A stretch of 40,221 nt of DNA from a virus. Under the pieces are notes generated by a model that saw only the letters and a program-made list of their open reading frames with translations, was not told the origin of the DNA and did not search any database. Positions 17,404-26,175 of the stretch are shown one piece after another (the stretch's first letter is position 1; each line of letters opens with the position of its first letter). The stretch covers positions 1 to 40,221 of IMG/VR virus record IMGVR_UViG_3300028398_000009. The stretch is one strand, 5' to 3'. Made by a program: the position numbers and the translations under genes.

Positions 17404-19205
17404 TGAAACCAACTATAGAAAACTTAAAAGATACCTTTAAGTATAGTTATGATGTATTTGAGGATTCTCGTAAAGAGGCTCTTAAAACTATAGACTTTTA
17501 TCATAATAGACACTATACTACAGACCAGTTAAATACTCTAAAGAAGCGTGGACAGCCCGCAGAAACATTCAATATTATTAAACTATTTGGTAGAATGCTG
17601 TTGGGCTATTATTCTACAATAGTTAATAGTGTTAAGGTTATTCCTGCTAAAGAAGATAGTGTTATTACTGCACAAGTATTACAAGATACTGTAGACTATG
17701 TTTTTAGAACTAATAACTTTAATAGTGAAGGTGACAAAATTAAGCTTGATATGATACTTACTGGTTTAATGTGTAGTTACACTGATGTTGAAAAGCTTGA
17801 TGAAACTGATGAGTTTGGTAGACCTAAGTATAAGATTAATATCCATCATATACCTAGTTTAGAACTAGCTATTGACCCAATGTCTAGGCTAGATGACTAT
17901 AGTGATGCTAAGTATATACATAGATTTAAGTGGGTAGCTCAAGAAGATGTTGATAGAATGTTTGGTAAAGCTAAGCGTGAGAAAATTGATGCTTATTATA
18001 ACTACTTAAATATTAAAGATGCCGACTTTAGTTATACTTATAAGTCTGAGTTTGTAGGTATGTATAAGAGACATGATAACTATCTTATAGTTCACTCAAT
18101 TATTAAAGATGATGATAAGTCTTATAGTATTTATTGGTGTCAAGATGAAATACTTAGTAAGGAAGAGATTACTTATAAGGAAGTTAAAAATCCTTACAGA
18201 CTTCAAAAGTTAAACACTAGTAATAGAGCAGAATTTTATGGCTTATTTAGAGATATTTTAGAAACACAAAATGCTATTAACCAAGCATTACTTAAAATTC
18301 AACTAATGGTAAACACACAGAAAGCCTTTGTTGAAGATGGAGCTGTTGTAGACTTAGATGCTTTTACTGACCAGTTTAATAGAGTTAATGCTATTATTCC
18401 AGTTAAAAATTTAGCTGGGATTAAAATTGAAAACCTTACCCGTGAGGTACTTGACCAATATACTGTCATTGATAAGGCACTTGATAGAGTTCAGAGAGTA
18501 CTTAGTATCAATGATAGTTTTCTAGGTATGGCATATGCTAGTGACTCAGGTGCTAAAGTTAAGTTACAGCAAAATGCTAGTGCTGTAGCCCAAAGATATT
18601 CAACTAGTAAGATTGAGCAATTCTATAGACTGTTAGGTTGGGATGTAGTAAATTTAATTAAGCAATATTTTACTGCGCATGATATTATTAGAGTATCAGA
18701 TAACTATCAGGGTAATAAGTGGATTGAGCTAAATAAACCTTTAGAGATACAAACACCTAATGGACCTAAGAAGGTGTTTGAAGAAGTTACCCAACCAGAA
18801 ACTGGTAAACCTATGAAAGATAAGAATGGTAATGCAGTAGTTGCACCTATACCTACTATAGATACTGATATAGCTTTTACCAAGGCTGATATTGAGCTTG
18901 ATAGTGTTAGTTTCAATGATGATGATAGTCAAAACCAACAACTATTGGAGCAGTTTATTAATGGCCCATTAGGTAACTTATTAGCACAAGCTAATCCTGC
19001 GGGTTATTTCCAAGCAGGTGCATTAAGTGTTAAAAATACTAAGTCTAAATATAGTTTAGAATTAGCTGGTATTCTTGAGCAAACAGCACAGATGCTAACA
19101 CCTCAACAACAAGCTGCTATGCAACAAGGACAAATGGATGGGCAAATGCCTCAACAACAAGCTATGAATAATATGGCTGGTAGAGCTATGACAGGAGCAG
19201 AATAA
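17403..19205 (+). CDS. Portal protein
   Basis: This 600-residue protein is the likely dodecameric DNA gateway of the head. It has the usual portal pattern. The N-terminal region carries FYHNRHYTTDQLNTLKKRGQ and ETFNIIKLFGRMLLGYYS; a wing includes HHIPSLELAIDPMSRLDDYS near residue 148. A long stem helix starts at about 275 (LFRDILETQNAINQALLKIQ), and the C-terminal tail is Gln/Met-rich. The last part, with QQQAAMQQGQMDGQMPQQQ, suits the barrel or tail seen in P22-like portals. Its place after the ejection proteins, about 15 kb from terL, is unusual. Confidence 0.85.
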   Translation: MKPTIENLKDTFKYSYDVFEDSRKEALKTIDFYHNRHYTTDQLNTLKKRGQPAETFNIIKLFGRMLLGYYSTIVNSVKVIPAKEDSVITAQVLQDTVDYVFRTNNFNSEGDKIKLDMILTGLMCSYTDVEKLDETDEFGRPKYKINIHHIPSLELAIDPMSRLDDYSDAKYIHRFKWVAQEDVDRMFGKAKREKIDAYYNYLNIKDADFSYTYKSEFVGMYKRHDNYLIVHSIIKDDDKSYSIYWCQDEILSKEEITYKEVKNPYRLQKLNTSNRAEFYGLFRDILETQNAINQALLKIQLMVNTQKAFVEDGAVVDLDAFTDQFNRVNAIIPVKNLAGIKIENLTREVLDQYTVIDKALDRVQRVLSINDSFLGMAYASDSGAKVKLQQNASAVAQRYSTSKIEQFYRLLGWDVVNLIKQYFTAHDIIRVSDNYQGNKWIELNKPLEIQTPNGPKKVFEEVTQPETGKPMKDKNGNAVVAPIPTIDTDIAFTKADIELDSVSFNDDDSQNQQLLEQFINGPLGNLLAQANPAGYFQAGALSVKNTKSKYSLELAGILEQTAQMLTPQQQAAMQQGQMDGQMPQQQAMNNMAGRAMTGAE

Positions 19206-21817
19206 TGAAAGACTCTTATCCAGTAGGTCAAGCACCTTGGGAAGTTAATACTAACTCTAACACTGATACTAAACCTGCTGACTCTTATCCAGTAGGTCAA
19301 GCACCTTGGGAAGTTAATACTAACTCTAGCACTGATACTAGTGCCCTAGATAAAATGCAACAACTAAATAGTAAACCTAGTGAGTTATCTGGTATTACTG
19401 ATTATAGTAATAGTGGTGAAGCTATAACTAATTCAGATGGAACTATAAGTACTACTCAAATAACTCCTGAAGCTGCTAATGCTCTAGAGCCTGGAGAGGT
19501 TACAGATAAAATTAATGCCAATTTAGTTGAGCCAGCTAAACAAGTTGTAGCAGGAGCTAGAACTATAACTGCTGGTGGTGCTAGAATAATTAATGATGCC
19601 TTAGCAGAAGCTGGATTACCTAATGAAAAGGGTATTACTGATAAAGCTGCAGAAACATTAAATAACTATATTGAAAAATATAATAATTCTCATCCTACTG
19701 CATTATTACATCCTAGTACATTAGGTAAACTAATGGCTTATACTGTATTACCCATAGGTGATGGCGCATTAGCAGGTGGTGCTAGTATTGGTGGTTATAG
19801 TTTCTTAGAATCTTTGGGTGAGAATAAGGACTATGGTGATGCTGCCTTAAATGGTATAGTAGGTGCTGCCCTTGGTGGAACATCTATAGCTGTAATAAAC
19901 AAAGCTGTTAATGCTTTAGGACTTAAAGAAATGCCTAAAGATGTTGAACTAATGTTAAACCTTAATAGAATGAGTAAAGGTGAAGCTTTAAAAGCACTTA
20001 AGGATATACCAAATAAAGACAGAGCACTTAGTCTTGCTGAGTCAGATGAGATGTTTAAGAACTATTTTAAAGCTACTATAGGTGATAGCTCAAAACTAGC
20101 TGCAGACTTAGATAAGCGTCTTCAGATGAGAAAAGATATATTTGAGCCTTTTACTGCTAATGCTCAAGATATGACTCAAGCTAAACAAACATTTACTAAT
20201 ATGAAATTAGAAGTGGATAAGGCTAGTCCTAATATGTATGATGCCTCTAGTATCTCAAATAAAATAGATGATAAACTTATTGATTTATATGCAACAGACC
20301 CATCTGGTATAGCTACCTCTCTTAAACAGATTAAGTTAGATACAGAAGGGACTATAACTCCTGGACAAGCTTTAGAGGTTAGAGAAAATATAAATGCTAT
20401 ATTAAGAAAACCTGCTATTAAAAAATCTTTTAAAGCTAGGGAAACTATAAATGAGGTTAAAGCTGAGGTAGATAGTTTTCTAGATAGGTCATTGCCTAAG
20501 GATCTTAAACAGCAAGTAGATACTGAAATATCTAAGTATAGAGAGACTATTAATAACTTCAAGTTTGGTGAAATTCTAGAGAAAAATACGAAAGGTAAAA
20601 ATGCAGTTAATTGGGAAGGTGTTATAAAGGATTTAGGGAAAGATGGTTTACACTCAGATAGTATAGACTTAGCATTACCGGTACTTAAAGAATTTACAAA
20701 GAAATTTGCTAATGATAAATTACTTGGTGAAGTAAGTAAACCTACAGGTAATAGCTCATCTGGTGGTTTACTTAGTGCTTGGAGTAAAGCTGTTAATACT
20801 ACATTAGATATCTTAAGCCCACTATATAATCGTAGTAGATATAAGGATATTCAAATAAGAAAAGCTATAGAGAGAAGTCTTAAGAATGCTGACCCTATGG
20901 ACCCTTTAAAATTTGTTGATGACTTAGTTAAAACTACTAGAGGTAAAATATCAAGAGCACAAGCTGAGAGAATTAAAACTGAGGTTGAGCCTCTTATGCT
21001 AGAGTATAAACCAGAAGCTAAAACAACAGGAGATGTAAATGCACAACCTTTATATGGAACCAAGTCAGGCACTGTTAGTACTAACCCTACTGATGCTGCT
21101 CTATATGATGCTCAAACTAACCTAGTTAGAGAAACTTTAGGTAAAGGTTATAGTGATAATGTTATTGAGGCAACTAATAAACTATTAAATAGTAAAAGGC
21201 TTGAACAATTAAGTAAAAGTATTAAAGCTCAGTTTGAAAAAGGTGAGCATACTAGGGCTTTGAATAGAATTAGGTCTGAGGTGGATAAAACTATACAAAG
21301 ATTACAAAAAGATTTAGGTGTCAAGTTGCCTAAGGTGGAAGTAGAGAAACTTTATAAGAATAAAATATTTGAATCTACTAACACTGGTGATAATATTAAA
21401 ACATTGTTTAAGAATGCTTATATAGATGATGGTGCATATAGACTTAACTATAATAATAAATTAGTAGACTTAGAGGATATTGATGGAATAGTTAGATTTG
21501 ATAATAGTTCTTTCAGTAAAGGTACCAGAAATGGTAAAAAATTCTACAATGAGTTATTTAATAGAGCTGAAGCTAATAACATAAAGGTAGGCCCATTAGG
21601 TCCATTAATTGGTGATGCTCAGTATAGATATCCTCTAGCTGTTATGCGTTATGCTAAAGCTGGTGGTAACATATCTAATATTACCTCTAGCTCATCTAAG
21701 TTTTCACCCATAAATTTGCAAATAGAAGCTCGGGATATACTTAGTAGGCTTAAGGCTGGTGAAAAACTAAATTTAAAACCAGAGGATATTAAACTTATAG
21801 AGGGTTATGCTAAATAG
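19205..21817 (+). CDS. Large internal virion protein with duplicated N-terminal PVGQAPWEV motif
   Basis: This 870-residue protein is probably ejected with the DNA or part of the inner core. The first 46 residues are an exact-looking 23-residue tandem duplication carrying SYPVGQAPWEVNTNS twice. Similar short Pro-Trp motifs occur at the start of other ejected phage proteins. A Gly/Ala-rich hydrophobic stretch at about 175-225 could insert in a membrane. The remainder is long, charged and helical, with no lysozyme or protease motif that I recognise. It starts with an overlap of the portal stop and ends tail to tail with the minus-strand helicase gene. Confidence 0.6.
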   Translation: MKDSYPVGQAPWEVNTNSNTDTKPADSYPVGQAPWEVNTNSSTDTSALDKMQQLNSKPSELSGITDYSNSGEAITNSDGTISTTQITPEAANALEPGEVTDKINANLVEPAKQVVAGARTITAGGARIINDALAEAGLPNEKGITDKAAETLNNYIEKYNNSHPTALLHPSTLGKLMAYTVLPIGDGALAGGASIGGYSFLESLGENKDYGDAALNGIVGAALGGTSIAVINKAVNALGLKEMPKDVELMLNLNRMSKGEALKALKDIPNKDRALSLAESDEMFKNYFKATIGDSSKLAADLDKRLQMRKDIFEPFTANAQDMTQAKQTFTNMKLEVDKASPNMYDASSISNKIDDKLIDLYATDPSGIATSLKQIKLDTEGTITPGQALEVRENINAILRKPAIKKSFKARETINEVKAEVDSFLDRSLPKDLKQQVDTEISKYRETINNFKFGEILEKNTKGKNAVNWEGVIKDLGKDGLHSDSIDLALPVLKEFTKKFANDKLLGEVSKPTGNSSSGGLLSAWSKAVNTTLDILSPLYNRSRYKDIQIRKAIERSLKNADPMDPLKFVDDLVKTTRGKISRAQAERIKTEVEPLMLEYKPEAKTTGDVNAQPLYGTKSGTVSTNPTDAALYDAQTNLVRETLGKGYSDNVIEATNKLLNSKRLEQLSKSIKAQFEKGEHTRALNRIRSEVDKTIQRLQKDLGVKLPKVEVEKLYKNKIFESTNTGDNIKTLFKNAYIDDGAYRLNYNNKLVDLEDIDGIVRFDNSSFSKGTRNGKKFYNELFNRAEANNIKVGPLGPLIGDAQYRYPLAVMRYAKAGGNISNITSSSSKFSPINLQIEARDILSRLKAGEKLNLKPEDIKLIEGYAK
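19211..19343 (+). repeat. 69-bp in-frame tandem duplication
   Basis: GACTCTTATCCAGTAGGTCA starts at 19211 and again at 19280, a period of 69 bases or 23 codons. The copies are nearly identical (Asn to Ser late in the unit), which implies a recent duplication or ongoing homogenisation. The reading frame is preserved. Confidence 0.9.
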
Positions 21818-23081
21818 CAGTTCCCTCATAAGTAGAATTATTAAAGTCCATCTTCTTGGACACTCTTTTATATACCTGCTCGCTAATTGCACCCTTAACA
21901 AGGATGTGATTAACGGTAGTAGTATTGCTTCCATTTACATTCACAATTCTGTCTCTTCTTTGTATAAACTTACTACCACTATAATCACTAGATAATATTA
22001 CAAAATGTTTAAGGTGACTTAAGTCTACTCCTTCTGCATGAGCAGATGAGGAATATATTTTAGCATACTTAAAGTACTTCTCTAACTTTTGTCTTTCTCC
22101 AACAAAGTGACACATAATACCTACATCTTCAGTATCACCAAAAGTCTTCTTAATATAGTCAATCTTCTCATTGTTACCTAAGTCAATATAAGTATTATTT
22201 ACTTTAGCTACACCTGACTCAAGCATATGTAATGAAGTCCTGAGTTTCATAGTAGTATCACATACTAAGTCTATTGACTTATCACTATTAGGACACTCTG
22301 GTTCATCAACTAAACAGTTATGCCAAATTAATGCAATGTTATCCTTTTGTAATTTGTTATATAGTCTCTTAGTATTATCACCAAGTTCAATATAGTGTAA
22401 TACATCCTTTGCTTGAACATCATTACTAATACCTGCATCATTTTGAGTCATATAAACACAGAATTCATTTATCTTAGGCATTAGTTTGTCTAAGTTACAT
22501 TTATCATATTGAGCAATATCTCTTCCACCTACTCTAATATAATAAGGTTTACCATACTCTCTAAAAAAATCATAAAAGTTTTTAAACTTAAATGGATTAT
22601 ATTTACTAATACTCATCTGGTGATAAATACTATTAGGTGTTTCTACTATAGCTGTACCACTAAGGTGTATATGAGGCATATCATAGCATAGTGACTTTAT
22701 AGCTTTATATCTTCCAGATGGCTTACCTACTGTGCCTAAATTATGTGACTCATCAATAATAACAAGTTGGTAGTCTTCCAACTTTAGTTTTAGTTCTGCT
22801 TTACGCTTTGAACTATTCCACTTCCCAACTTTCTCATAGTTTGTAACATGATACTTGTGTTTGAGAGTCATATTGTGGAGGAACTTCTCCCATCCCCCAA
22901 TTGCTGCTTTCTTCGTAAGTATCAATACACTGTTTATCTTGTTGCTCTTCTCGGCTACTAAAATACTTGTTAATGTCTTGCCACTTCTGGGCTCCCCTAC
23001 TAAGTAAACATAACCAGTATCTTTTAATATATTCCAACATTGTTCTGCCTTTTCAATTTGATGTGGATATGGTGTAATCAT
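21810..23081 (-). CDS. SNF2-like DEAD/DEAH superfamily 2 helicase
   Basis: This 423-residue protein contains the SF2 motif series: a Q-like YPHQIEKA at the start, Walker A GEPRSGKT (29-36), DESH Walker B (110-113), SGT motif III (141-143), and a C-terminal QRRDRIVNVNG motif VI. The order and the LTKKAAIGGWEKFL motif Ia resemble SNF2-type phage helicases that remodel replication or recombination intermediates. It is the last gene of the minus arm and overlaps the end of the plus arm by 8 bases. An AAGGAG ribosome site precedes ATG. Confidence 0.9.
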   Translation of the reverse strand: MITPYPHQIEKAEQCWNILKDTGYVYLVGEPRSGKTLTSILVAEKSNKINSVLILTKKAAIGGWEKFLHNMTLKHKYHVTNYEKVGKWNSSKRKAELKLKLEDYQLVIIDESHNLGTVGKPSGRYKAIKSLCYDMPHIHLSGTAIVETPNSIYHQMSISKYNPFKFKNFYDFFREYGKPYYIRVGGRDIAQYDKCNLDKLMPKINEFCVYMTQNDAGISNDVQAKDVLHYIELGDNTKRLYNKLQKDNIALIWHNCLVDEPECPNSDKSIDLVCDTTMKLRTSLHMLESGVAKVNNTYIDLGNNEKIDYIKKTFGDTEDVGIMCHFVGERQKLEKYFKYAKIYSSSAHAEGVDLSHLKHFVILSSDYSGSKFIQRRDRIVNVNGSNTTTVNHILVKGAISEQVYKRVSKKMDFNNSTYEGTAI

Positions 23082-23096
23082 TTAATCTCCTTACCA

Positions 23097-23131
23097 GTGA
23101 GCTATATCATACCAGATAATAATTTGCTCAC
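23097..23131 (-). promoter_or_regulatory. Putative promoter and GTGAGC/GCTCAC inverted repeat
   Basis: On the minus strand TGGTATGAT gives an extended -10 (TATGAT, + positions 23106-23111) about 25 bases before the helicase start. The promoter lies between GTGAGC (23097-23102) and GCTCAC (23126-23131), a possible operator or a long-loop stem. The evidence is only positional. Confidence 0.35.
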
Positions 23132-23142
23132 ATATTACTGTA

Positions 23143-23328
23143 TTAACTATTAGTAGTTTTACTAATAGCTTGTTGTTTATTTTGGACTTCATCTAACCAC
23201 TTCTTCCTATATTCATTACGCTCGTCCTCCAATATAGCTATCTGCTGGGATAACTCAGAGAATACTTGAGCTATAGTATCTAATGCTTTTAAGCCAACTA
23301 AATGTGTTAATCCATTACTATTACTCAT
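23143..23328 (-). CDS. Small helical protein of unknown function
   Basis: This 61-residue protein starts inside the end of the VRR-NUC gene with TGGAGG as ribosome site. The middle (LDTIAQVFSELSQQIAILED) reads as an amphipathic helix, possibly a coiled coil. It ends with SKTTNS. No family is recognised. Its tight coupling to nuclease and helicase genes suggests an accessory of replication or recombination, but that is only context. Confidence 0.55.
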   Translation of the reverse strand: MSNSNGLTHLVGLKALDTIAQVFSELSQQIAILEDERNEYRKKWLDEVQNKQQAISKTTNS

Positions 23329-23609
23329 AGCCCTGCCTCCATTAATAGTTCTTTAACCATCTCTACAGACCATGCAACTATAGATATTCCACCTCGTTGC
23401 TCAATCTTACTAAGATTATACTCTTGTAGTTTAGATACATTATTCTTAGTTTCTGGTTTCTTAACCTCTATGGCTACAAACCTACCTTCAATACAACATA
23501 GTATATCAGGTACTCCACCCCTAGATGCTGACACTACTTTAACAGTGTAAGCATCATAAGCCTCCTCTAACATTGTTAGAATTTTCTTCTGTATTTGTTG
23601 CTCAGTCAT
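23325..23609 (-). CDS. VRR-NUC domain nuclease
   Basis: This compact 94-residue nuclease of the PD-(D/E)xK fold is complete. It shows GGVPDILCCIEGRFVAIEVK at residues 31-50, with D35, E48 and K50 as the metal-binding and catalytic set, and Q62 in the following helix (SKLQEYNLSKI), as in VRR-NUC proteins. Phage versions act on branched or flapped DNA and may help resolve replication intermediates before packaging. It overlaps both neighbours by a few bases and is probably translated with them. Confidence 0.88.
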   Translation of the reverse strand: MTEQQIQKKILTMLEEAYDAYTVKVVSASRGGVPDILCCIEGRFVAIEVKKPETKNNVSKLQEYNLSKIEQRGGISIVAWSVEMVKELLMEAGL

Positions 23610-24003
23610 CGCTTAGTATCTCCTTAATTCTCTGGTTCATAGTATCTATAAGCATATAACTATTACTATCTACTTCTTTATTAGACATAGAATCATTAGC
23701 TGCATATGTCTCAAGTAGTTTAAAACTTACTGGAACACCTACTTCCCACATACCTACTATAGCTATAGATAGATTATACTTTTTACCTTTATGGTTAATA
23801 TGTAAATCTTCCCAAGCTGGATAAAGTCTTTCCGCATACTTTAGAGCAATCTTAGTATTTTTAAAAGTTTTCGCTAGTCTTTTAATCTCACGCTTAACTT
23901 TACGTTTAAGTTGTAAGATATTACTAGTACTTTCTTCTAATGTATAAAAGCTAAGTAGAGTGTTAATAATATGCAGTCTTAAGTATTGCTCTTTAGATGT
24001 CAT
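23602..24003 (-). CDS. Hypothetical protein (133 residues)
   Basis: I recognise no domain in this protein. It is basic in its first half (ILQLKRKVKREIKRLAKTFK at about residues 29-48), which could bind nucleic acid, and acidic at its end. YAERLYPAWEDLHINHKGKK lies in the middle. It is coupled to the ligase gene through a TAATG stop-start and to the VRR-NUC gene by overlap, so it is transcribed with DNA-processing genes. Confidence 0.6.
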   Translation of the reverse strand: MTSKEQYLRLHIINTLLSFYTLEESTSNILQLKRKVKREIKRLAKTFKNTKIALKYAERLYPAWEDLHINHKGKKYNLSIAIVGMWEVGVPVSFKLLETYAANDSMSNKEVDSNSYMLIDTMNQRIKEILSDD

Positions 24004-24896
24004 TAGTCTATATCCTCCTTAGTTTTATCATAACGAATACCTACAAAGGTTGGCTGAATATAAGTATCCATAATTTGCTCATATTCTATCTCAATAACTT
24101 TACCTATGTAGTAGCTATTAGTATTTAACCTATCAACATCATCTAGCCCTGAGCCTACCTGTACAGTTCTACCTTTAGAGTCTTCAAGTACTAAGGCTCC
24201 TATCTGTCCTTCATATTTACCTTCACCATCTGTAACATCTATACATAGTAAATCAGCTGTAGGACGGTATTTAAGTTTAATAGCATGATTAACTCTTTTA
24301 CCTAGGAAGTAATGCTGTTCTGGTTCCATAAGCATTATACCTTCCCAGCCATCTTTAACCAATTTCTTGGCATAACTTTGAGCTTCTTTACCTGTCATAA
24401 GTATCTGTTCAGCTACTTGTATTTGACTTGGTGCTAACATTTCTACAGTTTTCATATTATTATATCTAACTGTGAAGTCTAGGTCATTTATAGGTATACC
24501 TTGTGTACTTACTTCTAACATATCAAATAGCATAATGGTTACCTTATCCTCATCAAGTGAGCAAGGGAGTCTCTTGTTAAAGTTTACTCTCTCGGTAGTT
24601 ATTTTACCCTGTACCTTAGTTCTAGAGCCTAATTTACCGTCAGAGTCATAAGACATCTCACCTATTAATACAAGACTACTAGTAATACCAAAAGCCAGGT
24701 CTTTACCTATAGTTGGTAGATTAAATTCTTTCCAGTCTGATGTAAAGAACCTAGTCTTATTATCTTTTACTAGGATAAATATTTGGTTTCCATCATACTT
24801 AGTAGATACATAGTATAAAGTATCATTAAAACTATTAATAGTCTTTTTTGGTAGCTTATCATAAGCTTTACCTTTCTGTGGTTTAAATTGTAGCAT
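24003..24896 (-). CDS. ATP-dependent DNA ligase
   Basis: I choose the start at 24896 (MLQFKPQKG, 297 residues) because the longer frame overlaps the MazG gene deeply and adds an unrelated leader. Nucleotidyltransferase motifs are in order: KYDG with the adenylated Lys33, IGEMSYD (78-84, motif III), EGIMLM (185-190, motif IV) and IKLKY (206-210, motif V). An OB-like region with EGQIGALVLEDSKGR and VIEIEYEQ follows. The enzyme seals nicks such as those left between Okazaki fragments after the phage polymerase and exonuclease act. Short length is normal for phage ligases. Confidence 0.92.
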   Translation of the reverse strand: MLQFKPQKGKAYDKLPKKTINSFNDTLYYVSTKYDGNQIFILVKDNKTRFFTSDWKEFNLPTIGKDLAFGITSSLVLIGEMSYDSDGKLGSRTKVQGKITTERVNFNKRLPCSLDEDKVTIMLFDMLEVSTQGIPINDLDFTVRYNNMKTVEMLAPSQIQVAEQILMTGKEAQSYAKKLVKDGWEGIMLMEPEQHYFLGKRVNHAIKLKYRPTADLLCIDVTDGEGKYEGQIGALVLEDSKGRTVQVGSGLDDVDRLNTNSYYIGKVIEIEYEQIMDTYIQPTFVGIRYDKTKEDID

Positions 24897-25233
24897 TATC
24901 AAATTCCATCTTAAGTTGCTTATACTTAGGGTCTGTAGACTTAATAAAGTTACCATTAGCATTTAAGAACCCTTTGCGGTCTTTAATATCTTCATAGGCT
25001 ACTTCCCAACATCTCTCTAATGTGGTTCCATATAGTGCAGCTATATTAGTTAATACAACTAAGCAATCACCTATATCATCTTCTATATTTGCACCCTTAG
25101 CTATATTATCACATAGCTCGCCAACCTCACTCACTAGTTTTAATCCTTGTGTAGTTAGCTTACCATTAGCAAGAATACCTCTATCATGTGACCAACTTAG
25201 TGTTAAATCTCTAAGTTCTACTAACTCTCTCAT
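24883..25233 (-). CDS. mazG: MazG-family nucleotide pyrophosphohydrolase
   Basis: This 116-residue protein carries the MazG metal site EVGEL (E36, E39) and EDDIGDCLVVLTNIA with D53 and D56. Such enzymes convert (d)NTPs to (d)NMPs plus pyrophosphate. In phages they can remove an unwanted dNTP or feed monophosphates to thymidylate or hydroxymethyl pathways. The gene lies with the deaminase and ThyA-like genes, so a role in nucleotide remodelling is likely. The substrate cannot be read from the sequence. The start forms a TAATG junction with the HTH gene. Confidence 0.88.
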   Translation of the reverse strand: MRELVELRDLTLSWSHDRGILANGKLTTQGLKLVSEVGELCDNIAKGANIEDDIGDCLVVLTNIAALYGTTLERCWEVAYEDIKDRKGFLNANGNFIKSTDPKYKQLKMEFDNATI

Positions 25234-25448
25234 TACTTTTCTCCTAATTCATATTTTAGTGACTCTTCTGCAAATGGATGTAATATTACTTTATCAACAT
25301 CATATGCTCGTAAAGCTACAGCTAAACTAGGGTTATAACTCTTTTTATAAGCACTAATCATACTTACACTTACACACAGTTTTTCTGCTAGCTCGATACT
25401 AGTAATCTCCTCTAACTGAGAAACTACATACTCTTTAATAAATATCAT
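25233..25448 (-). CDS. Small helix-turn-helix DNA-binding protein
   Basis: This 71-residue protein has TSIELAEKLCVSVSMISAYK at about residues 16-35, a typical Cro/XRE-like helix-turn-helix. A short C-terminal part follows. It is the first gene behind a strong promoter and a GGAGG ribosome site, ahead of MazG and ligase. It may regulate this promoter or the switch between arms. It is not evidence of lysogeny, since no integrase or second repressor is seen. Confidence 0.7.
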   Translation of the reverse strand: MIFIKEYVVSQLEEITSIELAEKLCVSVSMISAYKKSYNPSLAVALRAYDVDKVILHPFAEESLKYELGEK

Positions 25449-25464
25449 TTATTCCTCCTATTAA

Positions 25465-25525
25465 AATTATATTATATCATAATTAAGATTAAACTAAACT
25501 TAAATCAATATCTCCTATATGGATA
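25465..25525 (-). promoter_or_regulatory. Promoter for the HTH-MazG-ligase operon with upstream box
   Basis: On the minus strand TATAAT (+ 25471-25476) is preceded by TTTAAGTTTAGTTTAATC, the same T-rich style as the plus-strand promoters. Further upstream, TATCCATAT and GAGATAT (+ 25508-25525) recur at the same distance before another minus-strand promoter near 31288. The box could bind an activator or bend DNA. Confidence 0.6.
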
Positions 25526-25586
25526 AAATTATCTTAGGCGATTAATTATCTGAGATAAAATTTTAAACTCCATATATGTGAGATAT
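25508..25586. repeat. Long imperfect inverted repeat
   Basis: Outer arms ATATCTCCTATATGGA and TCCATATATGTGAGATAT pair with a small bulge. Inner arms AAAATT-ATCT and AGATAAAATTTT also pair with a bulge. The result is a hairpin of nearly 80 bases between the deaminase stop and the next promoter. It may end the upstream transcript or act as an operator. Confidence 0.55.
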
Positions 25587-25590
25587 GTGA

Positions 25591-26175
25591 TTATTTTGAT
25601 TGATTAAAATATATCAGAAACGATATATTTGTCATTGCATGAGCAAGATGAGATAATCCACTTTCAGGGTCTAATTCCTCCCCGCTTCGCCAAGCCTCAA
25701 GATGCCTATATAATGCATCTATGTATCTAGAAGTGTCATCTACTCGCTGCCAATTATTAGGCTTATATTTCTTGGCTCCATATGTTAGTACCTCAGCTAG
25801 TGCCTTAGTAGCCTTTGGTGGTATTAGCCCATAGCGGAGTTTACCACTATCAAACTTCATAAACTCTTCTACAATTACTACTTCTAAGTTGAAAGCTTTA
25901 ATAGCGTTAGAGCAATTTTCACAGGGTGTGTGAGTAACATAAATAGTACTTGCATCTGTTGTAGTAGCATCTAGTTGCTGAATAGCTGCTACTTCTGCAT
26001 GTATAACATCAGGAAAAGTATTACCATTAATGTCCTCGCATAGAGAACCTACTGCTGCATAGTTATGACCACGGCCTAGTATTTTACCAGCCTTATTAAC
26101 TATAATAGCACCTACCTTACGTTTTCTACATGGTGACTTTTGTGCTTCTTTTATTGCTTCTTGTTTAAAATCCAT
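25591..26175 (-). CDS. dCMP deaminase fused to DUF5664-type nucleotide hydrolase domain
   Basis: The N-terminal half (about residues 1-105) is a zinc-dependent deoxycytidylate deaminase: KVGAIIVNK, HAEVAAI with H59 and E61, and PCENC with C85 and C88. It converts dCMP to dUMP. The C-terminal half from about residue 107 (FDSGKLRYGLIPPKATKALA, then YGAKKYKPNNW and DPESGLSHLAHA) is a DUF5664 domain, annotated in some databases as dATP/dGTP diphosphohydrolase. The two are in one frame with no sign of error. Such a fusion links deamination with removal of another nucleotide. The hydrolase activity is uncertain. Confidence 0.85.
   Translation of the reverse strand: MDFKQEAIKEAQKSPCRKRKVGAIIVNKAGKILGRGHNYAAVGSLCEDINGNTFPDVIHAEVAAIQQLDATTTDASTIYVTHTPCENCSNAIKAFNLEVVIVEEFMKFDSGKLRYGLIPPKATKALAEVLTYGAKKYKPNNWQRVDDTSRYIDALYRHLEAWRSGEELDPESGLSHLAHAMTNISFLIYFNQSK

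Noticed and set aside
25233-25448. Lysogeny repressor
   Set aside because: A lone small HTH protein without integrase, attachment site or a divergent Cro/CI pair is not enough to call a temperate phage.
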